This document shows, piece by piece, positions 9,301 through 16,315 of a stretch of 64,000 nucleotides of DNA; positions within the stretch are counted from its first letter, which is position 1; each line of letters begins with the position of its first letter. This DNA comes from Spirosoma oryzicola (GTDB lineage Bacteria > Bacteroidota > Bacteroidia > Cytophagales > Spirosomataceae): contig NZ_CP089538.1 of assembly GCF_021233055.1 (NCBI RefSeq), forward strand, positions 1,903,501 through 1,967,500, given 5' to 3'. The notes under the pieces are model-generated. The model saw only the letters and a program-made list of their open reading frames with translations, made no database searches and had not been told where the DNA came from. Made by a program: the position numbers and the translations under genes.

Positions 9301-9674
9301 ACGCGCTGCGTAAACGAGTCGATGGTCGTGACACTAAAATCAGCGTAGCGGTGCAGGATCGTTCTGAATACCGACGCGGCTTTCTGGCGCAGGCTGGCTT
9401 TGGCCACATCGAACGCGTCCGTGTTCGGCGCAACACCGTGTAATTCCGTAGTCAGCTCATCCAGCAGCGTAAGTTCTTTTCCACCGGCAATGTCGGATAG
9501 GCGTTCAAGAATACGGTTCTTCATCTCATTGGCAGCCGCGTTCGTAAAGGTTACCGCCAGAATATGCCGGAAATAGCCATCCGACCCATCCGGCCGGAGC
9601 GCCAGTTTGAGGTATTCTTTGGTGAGCGTGTACGTTTTGCCCGATCCAGCCGAAGAACTATAAATCTTGAACAT
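6339..9674 (-). CDS. UvrD/Rep-family helicase, AddA/RecB-like, with degenerate C-terminal nuclease region
   Basis: Superfamily 1A helicase of the AddA/RecB type used by Bacteroidota for double-strand-break end processing. Motifs in order: Walker A SSSAGSGKT at 6-14, TFTNAAANEMKNRI at about 46-58, LIDEFQDTSRLQ at about 400, VGDGKQAIYRFRGGD at about 430, SIQTVHRSKGLEFPVVI at about 765 and LLYVAFTRPTDRLYI at about 855. At 1111 residues it is long enough to include a C-terminal PD-(D/E)XK nuclease domain, and the last 72 residues align by eye with that domain, but the expected PDRV...VDFK/VDYK residues read PHRV...VQYE. So the helicase looks intact while the nuclease is probably dead. No AddB partner is in the window. 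It is followed at a 1-base overlap by PAP2 genes. Confidence 0.93.
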   Translation of the reverse strand: MFKIYSSSAGSGKTYTLTKEYLKLALRPDGSDGYFRHILAVTFTNAAANEMKNRILERLSDIAGGKELTLLDELTTELHGVAPNTDAFDVAKASLRQKAASVFRTILHRYADFSVTTIDSFTQRVVMAFTDELGFPYSFEVELDTDEVLELAIDNLIEKAGTDEMDEITTILSEYYTHTAAEGKSWNQLPELLKEFGKNLTSDQFYEAVNAAQELSPSALRTIRTQLLNYNQQIEASIVGHGQRAWQLITGAGLNETDFSYGASGVGGYLKAIAEGNAKKEAGTRVHNAINNGDWYGKKAPKPVQAIIDGMAADLCDCLVQINTIRDDNGQQLTLFDCLLPHLQKLALLKQMRIEFDDLLRKDGRVHISEFNKKILNIVASEPVPFLYERLGTKYNHILIDEFQDTSRLQFANLLPLIENALGGDHFNLAVGDGKQAIYRFRGGDMDQIVALHRKDLEGLKQAHNPGSWTADRIDMLDGHLQDEMLDTNWRSAEPIVRFNNDFFEFTARKFEHQHPKLADVFDTEKLFHQKPQPKARQAGHVQIDFVAKNEEDDADLTTLMLDQTIRHLEQALADGYSYGDIAILCRKKVHAKALANELNARRIPLVSADSLSLEFSDPVKWIVTLMQLLQQPDQKLLRYELLYLFHRVVRGIFPDDALTEELRLVAEGDAMGVYTYLTDQGYPLDPYALGQLNPYELAERLTAQFNLFSQADHNPFLFRFLDEVLTFNQKRSGHLSDFLVYWEGVRQKVSVEGNARNAVSIQTVHRSKGLEFPVVIIPFANWKVEPINDSTIWLDLTAIRTDMLTHESGSGQLARLLSAPANTTSKLRGAPDAIAAQYEEELTRTFLENMNLLYVAFTRPTDRLYIISEAKDFGKGQPNTISHWLHAFLRDSEIARNCGCAWQDGQLSYEISLCADAFSHQKTEEVIDEIVLDDVISGHRGQDLQLRRQADRVFDVATFERTRERDRKLCAALSLIKGPESIDKTLRQLVSEGLVRNAECADLKQVLTAVVSHPTLSALFDSTLRIDTDRSILSKKRVHGAPHRVVHYPDGHVVLVQYESLPAPESAPDQESDPTGSLKYFTSLYRDMGFPEVEGRLVYLADEPQVVRVV

Positions 9675-9721
9675 ACCCGTGCGTAGAGAGACCAGACTGC
9701 CAATGCTCGCTACTATTGCTG

Positions 9722-10252
9722 TTAAAAGTTATACCGCAGCCCTAAGCCTGTGTTGAGGTTCAGGAAAAACGGAGCCTGGAGCAACTCAACGTAAACGCCG
9801 GTTTCCAGAAAAAACGAATACGGCTTGCCGGTGGGGAAAAATTCCAGTCCGCCGATGCCCGAACCGCCCAGCGAGAGTGCATTTTCGTACTCGCCGTTAA
9901 GTCGGGGTGGGTAGTACCGTCGCGTGTTGACCTGACCACCGAAGCCATAATAACCGCGTATGCTTTCGCTCTTAGTCAGCGCCTTATGCCAAAGATAATG
10001 ACCCTGAATGGCTAGCCCAACGCTTTTGTACTCGCCCGCGCGGTAGCTCCGCTTGGTGCCGTACAAACCGCCGTAGGTGCCAATGTTGAGATCGAAAGCG
10101 TGGTTTTCGCTAAAATATTTTCGGACGTTGATGCCGGATGGCTCGCCAACGCGGAAGCCCACCGCCCAGTTGTTGTACTGCGCCTGCGCCTGGTTTGGGA
10201 TGAGTGCCCAGCCAAACAAAAGGAATGCTACAAGAAGAAGTGATTTTCTCAT
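9722..10252 (-). CDS. Small outer-membrane beta-barrel protein
   Basis: Exported protein of 176 residues with a clear signal peptide ending AQAQ at about residue 25 (KSLLLVAFLLFGWALIPNQAQAQ). The rest has alternating aromatic/hydrophobic strands typical of an 8-stranded outer-membrane barrel (GVGFRVGEPSGINVRKYF-like start, EFFPTGKPYSFFLETGVYVEL, terminal LNTGLGLRYNF). The final aromatic residue F is the classic barrel-assembly signal. No enzyme motif is present; function unknown. It begins 15 bp after hisC and lies 47 bp before the helicase gene on the same strand, so it probably belongs to the same transcript, though a functional link to histidine synthesis is unlikely. Confidence 0.8.
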   Translation of the reverse strand: MRKSLLLVAFLLFGWALIPNQAQAQYNNWAVGFRVGEPSGINVRKYFSENHAFDLNIGTYGGLYGTKRSYRAGEYKSVGLAIQGHYLWHKALTKSESIRGYYGFGGQVNTRRYYPPRLNGEYENALSLGGSGIGGLEFFPTGKPYSFFLETGVYVELLQAPFFLNLNTGLGLRYNF

Positions 10253-10267
10253 CGACAGTAAATCGAG

Positions 10268-11407
10268 TTAGGGAGTTGATACGAACTCAGGTTTGGTAGC
10301 ATCTTCACCCGTGCCTAAAGACGCGTCTGCACCACTCACGTGTGCCTGAGACGAACGGGGCATCTGCCGAAGCGTATCGACAAACCGCTCGTTTTCGGCG
10401 CGGGTTCCGATAGAGATGCGTAGACAACCGTCGCAGAGTTTTACTTTTGAGCGATCCCGGACGATCACCTGCTGCTCGATCAGGTACTCAAATGTTTGTT
10501 TGGCATCCTCAAACTGAACCAGCAAAAAGTTTGCGTCGGACGGGTGAATAACCTGTACGAAGGGCAAAGAACGCAGAATTTCGGCTAAATTGGTTCGCTC
10601 CGTCAAAATAGTTGTAACCATTTCGTCTTTTTCGGCTTCACGGTCGAGCGCTTCGAGTGCCAGGGTCTGCGTAGGAGCCGAGATGTTGTAAGGTGGCTTG
10701 ATCTTGTTCATGATTCCGATCAATTCTTCCGAAGCAAAACACATGCCTAAGCGCAGCGCTGCCAATCCCCAGGCTTTCGAGAAGGTCTGTAAAACCACCA
10801 GGTTGGGGTATTGGTCCAGTTGATTCGTCCACGAGGGGGTATCGGCGAAGTCGATGTACGCTTCGTCCACAATCACCAGCGAGTGGTCGGCGGCCTCAAG
10901 AATCGTGCGGATTGCCTCTTCCTGAAGCAGATTGCCCGACGGATTGTTAGGCGAACAGAGCCAGATTAGTTTTGTATTCGCGTTGATGGCTTTCAATACC
11001 GCATCTGTATCAACCTGAAAAGCAGGCGTTAGCGGGACTTTGATAAGCGCAACATCATTGATATTGGCCGACACTTCGTACATGCCGTAGGTAGGCGGCA
11101 TAATCAGAATGTTGTCTTTCCCCGGCGTGCAGGTCGCTCGTACCAGCAGGTCAATCGGTTCGTCGGAGCCATTTCCCAGAAAGATCTGTTCAGGCCGAAC
11201 GCCTTTGATTGGAGCCAATTTTTGTTTGATGGCCCACTGGTGCGGATCAGGATAGCGGTTATAGTCACCTTCGGGCGTTGCCGAGCCCAGCGGGTTTTCG
11301 TTGGCATCCAGAAAAACGCCTTCTTTACCGGTATATTCATCGCGGGCCGACGAGTAAGGCGTTATACCCAGGATGTGAGGACGCAGGAGATTCGTGAGTG
11401 TAAACAT
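10268..11407 (-). CDS. hisC: Histidinol-phosphate aminotransferase HisC
   Basis: PLP-dependent enzyme that makes L-histidinol phosphate from imidazole acetol phosphate and glutamate. The 379-residue product shows the fold-type I class II signatures: PYSSARDEYTG, FLDANENPLGS, FLGNGSDEPIDLL, WLCSPNNPSGN, VIVDEAYIDF, and the PLP lysine in QTFSKAWGLAALRLG. I chose the ATG at 11407 (MFTLTNLLRPHI) over the longer frame from 11470 because the latter would overlap the deformylase gene by about 40 bp and adds 21 unlikely residues. The C-terminus carries about 30 extra Ser/Gly/Ala-rich residues. It is separated from hisD and hisG by two unrelated genes and a palindromic repeat. Confidence 0.94.
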   Translation of the reverse strand: MFTLTNLLRPHILGITPYSSARDEYTGKEGVFLDANENPLGSATPEGDYNRYPDPHQWAIKQKLAPIKGVRPEQIFLGNGSDEPIDLLVRATCTPGKDNILIMPPTYGMYEVSANINDVALIKVPLTPAFQVDTDAVLKAINANTKLIWLCSPNNPSGNLLQEEAIRTILEAADHSLVIVDEAYIDFADTPSWTNQLDQYPNLVVLQTFSKAWGLAALRLGMCFASEELIGIMNKIKPPYNISAPTQTLALEALDREAEKDEMVTTILTERTNLAEILRSLPFVQVIHPSDANFLLVQFEDAKQTFEYLIEQQVIVRDRSKVKLCDGCLRISIGTRAENERFVDTLRQMPRSSQAHVSGADASLGTGEDATKPEFVSTP

Positions 11408-11429
11408 GTAGCTAGGTACTAAATAGCGG

Positions 11430-11927
11430 TTAAATAGGCGTTGGTCGCCACCGGAACGACTGGTTATCAATGGCGCGCATCGTGCAAAGAACGCCGTTCA
11501 GATGATCGTATTCGTGTTGAATCAATTCGGATAAGCCCCAGTCGGTAACGTCCCAGGTGTGCGGTTGCCAGTGCTCATCCCGATACGACAACGTTAGCGT
11601 ACGGTGTCGGCGTACGTGCACCAGTAAGTTTGGGAAACTCATACAATCATCCCAAAGTTCATCTGTTTCATCGCTGACGGTTACCAGTTCGGGGTTAATG
11701 ATGACCTGGGGAAGGTCTACATTTAAGTAGATCAGCCGTTTCATGATACCAAGTTGCGGAGCGGCAATACCCCGCCCGAACTGGTATTTGGCCCGAATTT
11801 CTTCCATTACCGCGTGTAGATCGGTAACCCAGCCGTTTACCAAGGGTAGTTCCGATTCCAGAACGGGGGCGCAGCTTTCGTACAAGCGCGGGTCGCCTAA
11901 CAACAGCAGGTCGTCGAGGTGCTTCAT
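11430..11927 (-). CDS. def: Peptide deformylase-like protein with a variant motif 2
   Basis: Metallo-hydrolase of the polypeptide deformylase family (165 residues). Motif 1 GRGIAAPQ at 51-58 and motif 3 HEYDH at 138-142 are intact, giving both zinc/iron histidines and the catalytic Glu. Motif 2, normally EGCLS, reads DDCMS at 93-97, keeping the metal-binding Cys. All catalytic ligands are therefore present, but the substrate-shaping residues differ, so it may be a second, specialised deformylase rather than the housekeeping one. The start codon overlaps the stop of the upstream aminotransferase gene (ATGA), and hisC follows 22 bp later, so the three genes are probably co-transcribed. Confidence 0.82.
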   Translation of the reverse strand: MKHLDDLLLLGDPRLYESCAPVLESELPLVNGWVTDLHAVMEEIRAKYQFGRGIAAPQLGIMKRLIYLNVDLPQVIINPELVTVSDETDELWDDCMSFPNLLVHVRRHRTLTLSYRDEHWQPHTWDVTDWGLSELIQHEYDHLNGVLCTMRAIDNQSFRWRPTPI

Positions 11928-13108
11928 GCCAGTATTCGTGTCAGCGCGTCAACCAGCGTGGTGATTTCTTCCTCGGTGTTGAAATAGTGGGGCGAAATGC
12001 GCAGCGCTGCCGTTGTTATACCTTTTCGGTCGTAGTCCAGAATGGCCGAACCGTGATCACTGAGTGAGGTATTGATGCGCTCGGCCAGCAAGGCACTTTT
12101 CAGGTCTGCCGCCGGTTTTCGTTCGCTGGAGAGCGTAATGATACTGGCTAGTCGTTCGCCTTCATCCAGCAGCCGTACATCCGGTAGCTGACGTAGCCGA
12201 TTGCACAAGTTTTCCCGTAAAGTGGTATTGCGACGAGCGATGGCTTCAAGGCCAACTGACAAGGCGTAGCGATTCGCTTCGGCGGCACCTTGCAGGAGCG
12301 CATGGGGAAACTCCCAATATTCAAATCGCTGGGCCGTTGGCAGAAGCTGATACGAATCGGCAGACTCCCAGACCGCACCGCGCAGATCAACGAATAGCGG
12401 AGCGAGTTGGCTGGACAGGACCTTGTCAGAGACGTACAAAAAGCCTACACCGCGTGGTCCCCGCAGAAATTTTCGGCACGTCGCCGTTAGGAAATCGCAA
12501 TGAATCTGGTTTACGTCGAGGGGGAGTTGACCTACTGACTGACAGGCATCGACCAGATACAAAACGTCAGCTTCCCGACAAAGCTGTCCGATGGCTTCAA
12601 CGGGCTGAATTAGACCGGAGTTGGTTGGTATGTGCGTAACCGCTACCAGCCTCGGACGAAGTGCCTTGATCTTGCTGGCTATATCCTCGACCGAAACGCC
12701 ACCCGCCGGGCTATCCTCCGCCCGAACGATGTTGACGCCTAATCGCTTCTGCAACGATAGAAACGCCAGTTGATTCGACACGTAGTCGTTGACCGTTGTC
12801 AGAATCACATCCCCCCGCTCGAACGGAATTGACGACAAAGCCCGCGCGTAGGCATCCGTGGCATTGGCGGTAGCGGCAATGTGTTCGGCGGTCGTATTGA
12901 GCAGGTCAGCCGTCGAGGTGTAAAACTGCTGCGTGGCGTCTTGCCGCAACTGGGCCGCTTCATAACCGCCGATCTCTGATTCCAGCGTTAGATGACTGGT
13001 AATCGCATCGATAACCGGTTGGGGCATAAGCGACGCTCCGGCATTGTTAAAATGTACGACATGCCGGGTTCCGGGGGTATCGTTTCGAAGCGTAAGGAGG
13101 TCAATCAT
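11924..13108 (-). CDS. Class V aminotransferase-fold PLP enzyme (cysteine desulfurase/kynureninase-like)
   Basis: PLP-dependent protein of fold type I, aminotransferase class V. It begins with the HFNNAGASLMP block seen in this class, has YLVDACQSVGQLPLDV for the PLP-binding Asp and Gln region, and the lysine in TATCRKFLRGPRGVGFLYV for the Schiff base. I used the ATG at 13108 (MIDLLTLRND, 394 residues); the frame extends only to a TTG four codons earlier. The C-terminal ISPHYFNTEEEITTLVDALTRIL is typical. The exact reaction is not clear: no cysteine loop of the IscS type could be pinned down. It overlaps the deformylase gene by 4 bp and heads the minus-strand cluster that includes hisC. Confidence 0.85.
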   Translation of the reverse strand: MIDLLTLRNDTPGTRHVVHFNNAGASLMPQPVIDAITSHLTLESEIGGYEAAQLRQDATQQFYTSTADLLNTTAEHIAATANATDAYARALSSIPFERGDVILTTVNDYVSNQLAFLSLQKRLGVNIVRAEDSPAGGVSVEDIASKIKALRPRLVAVTHIPTNSGLIQPVEAIGQLCREADVLYLVDACQSVGQLPLDVNQIHCDFLTATCRKFLRGPRGVGFLYVSDKVLSSQLAPLFVDLRGAVWESADSYQLLPTAQRFEYWEFPHALLQGAAEANRYALSVGLEAIARRNTTLRENLCNRLRQLPDVRLLDEGERLASIITLSSERKPAADLKSALLAERINTSLSDHGSAILDYDRKGITTAALRISPHYFNTEEEITTLVDALTRILA

Positions 13109-13164
13109 AAGCGGAGGCAACTATCGGTACTGTACTTCGGGATTTTTGTTGTCTGTGGTGAGTG

Positions 13165-13227
13165 GTGTCGGTTTCTCAAAACCGACACGGATTGCTGACG
13201 CGATGTGTCGGTTTTGAGAAACCGACA
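13165..13227. repeat. Paired palindromic repeat unit A (REP/BIME-like)
   Basis: Two short perfect hairpins in opposite orientation between hisD and the class V aminotransferase gene. Element 1 (13165-13188) has 10-bp arms around a CTCA loop; element 2 (13206-13227) has 9-bp arms TGTCGGTTT/AAACCGACA around TGAG, the complement of CTCA. Centres are 40 bp apart. A related pair is found at 44254-44327 with changed stem bases but the same loops. This pattern fits a REP/BIME-like intergenic family; a transcription terminator role is possible but there is no T-run. Confidence 0.75.
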
Positions 13228-13321
13228 TCACCATAGAAGGACATCAGATTGGAGCAAATCCAACATTTCGGACAATACTAGTACGCATCCCCTGCACCAC
13301 ATTGCTGCTGGACAACAAAAA

Positions 13322-14611
13322 CTAGGTCATCTTTTCTTCCAGCAGACTGGCAAGGCGCAGGCTTACGGCCCGCTTGTGCGCATCGAGTGATTCGGCTTCG
13401 GCCATGGCTTCAACCACCGGCCCTAGCTTCTGCAAACCTTCCGGACTAATGTGCTGCACCGTAATTTTCTTGACGAAGCTGTCCAGTGAGACACCACTGT
13501 AGGCGCGGGCAAAACCGTTGGTGGGCAGGGTGTGGTTCGTACCCGATGCGTAATCGCCTGCTGATTCGGGCGTGTAATTACCGAGAAAAATCGATCCCGC
13601 ATTCGTGATCCGTTCGGCTACCTCTTCGGCGTTTTCAACACTCAGGATCAGGTGCTCGGCGGCATAGGCATTGAGTAGGTCAATGGCTTCCTGCTGGGTT
13701 TCGACCAAAATAGTTTTGCTGTTTTCCAGCGATTTAGCCGCCAGTTCCTGACGGGGAAGCTTGCCCAGTTGCGTGGGCAGGGCCAGATTAACCAGTTCAA
13801 CCAGCCGTTTGCTGGTCGAAACCAACAATACCTGGCTGTCGCTGCCGTGTTCAGCCTGCGAGAGCAGATCGGCGGCTACAAAGGCGGGAACCGCCGAATC
13901 GTCAGCGTAAACCGCTACCTCACTTGGTCCGGCGGGCATATCGATAGCAACTCCTTCTTTGGCAACGAGCATCTTAGCCGCCGTGACGTACTGGTTACCC
14001 GGTCCAAAAATCTTGTATACTTGCGGTACCGACTCCGTTCCGTACGCCATAGCCGCAATGGCCTGTGCTCCACCGATGCGGAATACCTTGGTGACGCCGA
14101 CGAGTTTAGCCGCAAAGTAGATAGCTGGGTGGTTGCTGGGTGTACACAATACCACCTCGCGGCAACCGGCCAGTTGAGCCGGAATGCCCAACATCAGCAC
14201 CGTGCTAAATAACGGAGCCGTACCACCCGGAATGTAAAGGCCCACTTTTTCGATACCAACGCTCCGACGCCAGCACACGACACCCGGCATGGTTTCAACT
14301 TTTTCAATCGGCTGTTTTTGCCGTTCGTGAAACAACCGTATGTTTTGGTAAGCCTGGTGAATGGCTGCCTTTAATTCATCACTCAACTGTGATTCGGCGG
14401 CCTCGATTTCCGTTGCCGGAACGTCCAGACCACTCGTTGATAAGTCCACTTTGTCAAACTTCTGGGCCAGTTCGATCAAGGCGGCATCGCCCCCGGTACG
14501 TACCTGGGAGAGAATAGGAGCAACAGCCGCTTCGATTTGCTGCGTTGACTGTACGGGTCTGGCCAGTAAGGCGGGCCATTCGATGCGGTCGGGAAAAGAA
14601 ATGATGTTCAT
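13322..14611 (-). CDS. hisD: Histidinol dehydrogenase HisD
   Basis: Zinc enzyme that oxidises L-histidinol to L-histidine in two NAD-dependent steps. The 429 residues match the family. Visible signatures include VCWRRSVGIEKVGLYIPGGTAPL, the GPGNQYVTAAKMLV block, IDMPAGPSEVAVYAD, SQAEHGSDSQ (zinc Gln/His), the catalytic AAEHLIL and SAGDYASGTNHTLPTNGFAR. It lies 71 bp downstream of hisG on the minus strand and is expected to be on the same message, under control of the leader upstream of hisG. The next gene is not hisC, which lies about 2 kb further downstream. Confidence 0.97.
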   Translation of the reverse strand: MNIISFPDRIEWPALLARPVQSTQQIEAAVAPILSQVRTGGDAALIELAQKFDKVDLSTSGLDVPATEIEAAESQLSDELKAAIHQAYQNIRLFHERQKQPIEKVETMPGVVCWRRSVGIEKVGLYIPGGTAPLFSTVLMLGIPAQLAGCREVVLCTPSNHPAIYFAAKLVGVTKVFRIGGAQAIAAMAYGTESVPQVYKIFGPGNQYVTAAKMLVAKEGVAIDMPAGPSEVAVYADDSAVPAFVAADLLSQAEHGSDSQVLLVSTSKRLVELVNLALPTQLGKLPRQELAAKSLENSKTILVETQQEAIDLLNAYAAEHLILSVENAEEVAERITNAGSIFLGNYTPESAGDYASGTNHTLPTNGFARAYSGVSLDSFVKKITVQHISPEGLQKLGPVVEAMAEAESLDAHKRAVSLRLASLLEEKMT

Positions 14612-14682
14612 CTGCTTCGAAAAACAAGGTATACAAACAAGAACACGACGGTCTCGGGTCGTTGTTTTACGCTTGTTCGGTC

Positions 14683-15543
14683 TTAGTAAATCATTTTTTC
14701 AATCGGGATCACCAGAATTCCTTCCGCACCAGCGGTTCGGATGGCTTCGATATTTTCCCAGAACTCGTTTTCGTTCAACACCGAATGAACGGAGCTCCAG
14801 CCCTCAGTGGCCAGTGGGGTTACAGTCGGGCTTCGCATACCGGGCAACAAAGCCGTAATCGTGTCGAGTGCGTGGTTTGGTGCGTTCAGAACGATGTATT
14901 TGTTGTTCTTGGCCGCTTGCACCGCTTTGATGCGGAACAATAGTTTATCGACCAGCGCTTGCTTATCCTCATCCAGTTCAGCACGGGCAATCAGAATGGC
15001 TTCGGAGCGGAAAATGGTTTCTACTTCTTTCAAGCCGTTGCTCAGAAGCGTGCTGCCCGAACTAACAATGTCGCAAACGGCTTCGGCCAGGCCAATGCTC
15101 GGCGCGATCTCGACCGACCCGCTGATCTCGTGAATTTCAGCCTTTACACCTTGACCAGCCAGGTAATTGCCAAGTAAATTCGGGTACGATGTGGCAATAT
15201 TCTTACCGTTCAGACTCTCAATCCCCGTCCAGTCGCTGCCGCGCGAAATGGCAATCGACAGGCGGCACTTGGAAAAACCTAACTTATGAATGGTTTGTAC
15301 CGGGCGGCCCGTTTCGACGGCCACGTTCTCACCAACGATGCCTAAATCAGCAACGCCGTCTTCGACATAACCGGGAATATCGTCGTCGCGCAGGAACAGA
15401 AACTCAGCGGGAAAGTTCGACGAAACAGATTTGAGTTTGCCGGTGCCGTAGTCGAAACGGATGCCACACTCTTTAAAAAGCTGGTACGAATCTTCGCTCA
15501 GCCGACCGGATTTTTGTAAGGCAATGCGTAATACAGAAGACAT
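14683..15543 (-). CDS. hisG: ATP phosphoribosyltransferase HisG (long form)
   Basis: First enzyme of histidine synthesis, joining ATP and PRPP. The 286-residue length is that of the long, homohexameric form with a C-terminal ACT-like regulatory domain that binds histidine, so no HisZ is needed. Visible signatures are IALQKSGRLSEDSYQLF, DIPGYVEDGVADLGIVGEN, ATSYPNLLGNYL, EISGSVEIAPSIGLAEAVCDIVSSGSTL (PRPP loop) and the C-terminal NHALDTITALLPGMRSPTVTPL of the regulatory domain. It is the first structural gene behind a promoter at 15793-15823 and a roughly 240-nt leader that holds a His-rich short reading frame. Confidence 0.97.
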   Translation of the reverse strand: MSSVLRIALQKSGRLSEDSYQLFKECGIRFDYGTGKLKSVSSNFPAEFLFLRDDDIPGYVEDGVADLGIVGENVAVETGRPVQTIHKLGFSKCRLSIAISRGSDWTGIESLNGKNIATSYPNLLGNYLAGQGVKAEIHEISGSVEIAPSIGLAEAVCDIVSSGSTLLSNGLKEVETIFRSEAILIARAELDEDKQALVDKLLFRIKAVQAAKNNKYIVLNAPNHALDTITALLPGMRSPTVTPLATEGWSSVHSVLNENEFWENIEAIRTAGAEGILVIPIEKMIY

Positions 15544-15724
15544 TACTGGATGTATGCTAGACGATTTGGGTTGTATTGCAAAATAAATACCCTACTTCGT
15601 TGGTTGTGGGACTTAAACCAATGACGGACAAGTGATTTGTCTGACTTAGGTTGAAACAAGGGGTAAAAGTACGGGAAAACGGTGGACCAACAGGCGGTTA
15701 GTCGCGGAATTGACCAACGACAGC

Positions 15725-15787
15725 CTAGCAGCCGTGCGGATGGCGACGATGTCGAAAAGGAGAGAGTGTTGCCTGTTGGGAAATCAT
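15725..15787 (-). CDS. Putative his operon leader peptide (20 residues)
   Basis: Short frame read by hand on the minus strand, starting ATG at 15785-15787 and ending TAG at 15725-15727. Its C-terminal half is FRHRRHPHGC: three His codons (CAT, CAT, CAC) within six codons. It sits between the predicted promoter (-7 ends at 15793) and hisG (start 15543), which is where an attenuation leader would be. Codons 3-6 overlap one arm (15771-15779) of a 9-bp inverted repeat whose partner (15687-15695) lies between the leader stop and hisG. By distance from the -7 element, transcription would start about one base before the ATG, so the peptide may be translated from a leaderless or nearly leaderless mRNA. 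No strong U-run terminator was seen. Confidence 0.6.
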   Translation of the reverse strand: MISQQATLSPFRHRRHPHGC

Positions 15788-15792
15788 GGACG

Positions 15793-15823
15793 CAAAAGTA
15801 AAGGTACGCCACGAAACGAGCAA
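15793..15823 (-). promoter_or_regulatory. Promoter of the hisG-hisD operon
   Basis: On the minus strand TTG (15823-15821), a 20-bp spacer and TACTTTTG (15800-15793), a near-consensus Bacteroidota promoter (TTG-N19-TAnnTTTG). The predicted start is near 15788, leaving a leader of about 240 nt before hisG. Confidence 0.7.
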
Positions 15824-15902
15824 GACTTTTGATCTAACATTACTACGAGACGATCTGCTACGGATCTAACTTTTTGATTGCTTTTATTAGTGGTAATTAA
15901 TT

Positions 15903-15942
15903 TTTGAAATGTGTAAGTTTTCGTTATCTTTGTTTGAAATGT
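15903..15942 (+). promoter_or_regulatory. higBA promoter with overlapping 30-bp-spaced direct repeat
   Basis: TTG at 15904-15906, an 18-bp spacer and TATCTTTG at 15925-15932 match the Bacteroidota promoter, with a predicted start near 15937 and a 59-nt untranslated leader. The 10-mer TTTGAAATGT occurs at 15903-15912, covering the -33 element, and again at 15933-15942, covering the start site. The 30-bp period is three helical turns, so the repeats could be a HigA operator. Confidence 0.65.
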
Positions 15943-15995
15943 TATCGCTATCGGCCCGCGATGACCATGTGTTATAAAAACAGACAGGAACGAAC

Positions 15996-16289
15996 ATGGT
16001 AATTGTAAGCCGAAAAGTTATCCGGGAATATGCGATCATGAATTCACAATCGACCGAAGCACTCAATGAATGGTATTTGAAAACAAAAGCTGCCGATTGG
16101 GGTAATCTAGCTGATGTAAAAAACACCTTTAATTCAGTCGATTATGTTGGTAATGATAACTACGTGTTCAATATAAAAGGCAACCAGTACCGTCTGATCG
16201 TTCGTATTATTTTCCCAGTTCGTACTGTGTTCATACGTTTTATCGGTACTCATGCGGAGTACGATAAAATAAATGCTTCATCTGTTTAA
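15996..16289 (+). CDS. higB: HigB-family toxin (type II toxin-antitoxin)
   Basis: Small RelE-superfamily ribosome-dependent mRNA interferase of the HigB type, 97 residues. The N-terminal MVIVSRKVIREYAIMN followed by ALNEWYLKTKAADWGNLADVKNTF, then NDNYVFNIKGNQYRLIVRIIFPVRTVFIRFIGTHAEYDKI, is the full family pattern, including the basic and tyrosine residues near the C-terminus (RFIGTHAEYD). The toxin gene comes first and the antitoxin second, the order typical of higBA. The stop is 26 bp before the HigA start. The region has visibly lower GC than the flanking his and helicase genes, consistent with horizontal acquisition. Confidence 0.9.
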   Translation: MVIVSRKVIREYAIMNSQSTEALNEWYLKTKAADWGNLADVKNTFNSVDYVGNDNYVFNIKGNQYRLIVRIIFPVRTVFIRFIGTHAEYDKINASSV

Positions 16290-16315
16290 ATGAAATCTTT
16301 TACGAAGAAGCGACT

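Noticed and set aside
13165..13227. Reading repeat unit A as an ordinary terminator for hisD
   Set aside because: There is no T-run after either hairpin, the paired, inverted layout recurs 31 kb away, and the loops are constant while stems vary.
15540..15800. T-box or His-tRNA-sensing riboswitch for hisG
   Set aside because: No T-box sequence or specifier-loop arrangement was found; the short His-rich frame is a better explanation.
15543..15812. 89-residue open frame on the minus strand upstream of hisG
   Set aside because: It runs through the his leader in another frame, has no recognisable motifs, and its composition is that of leader DNA rather than a protein.
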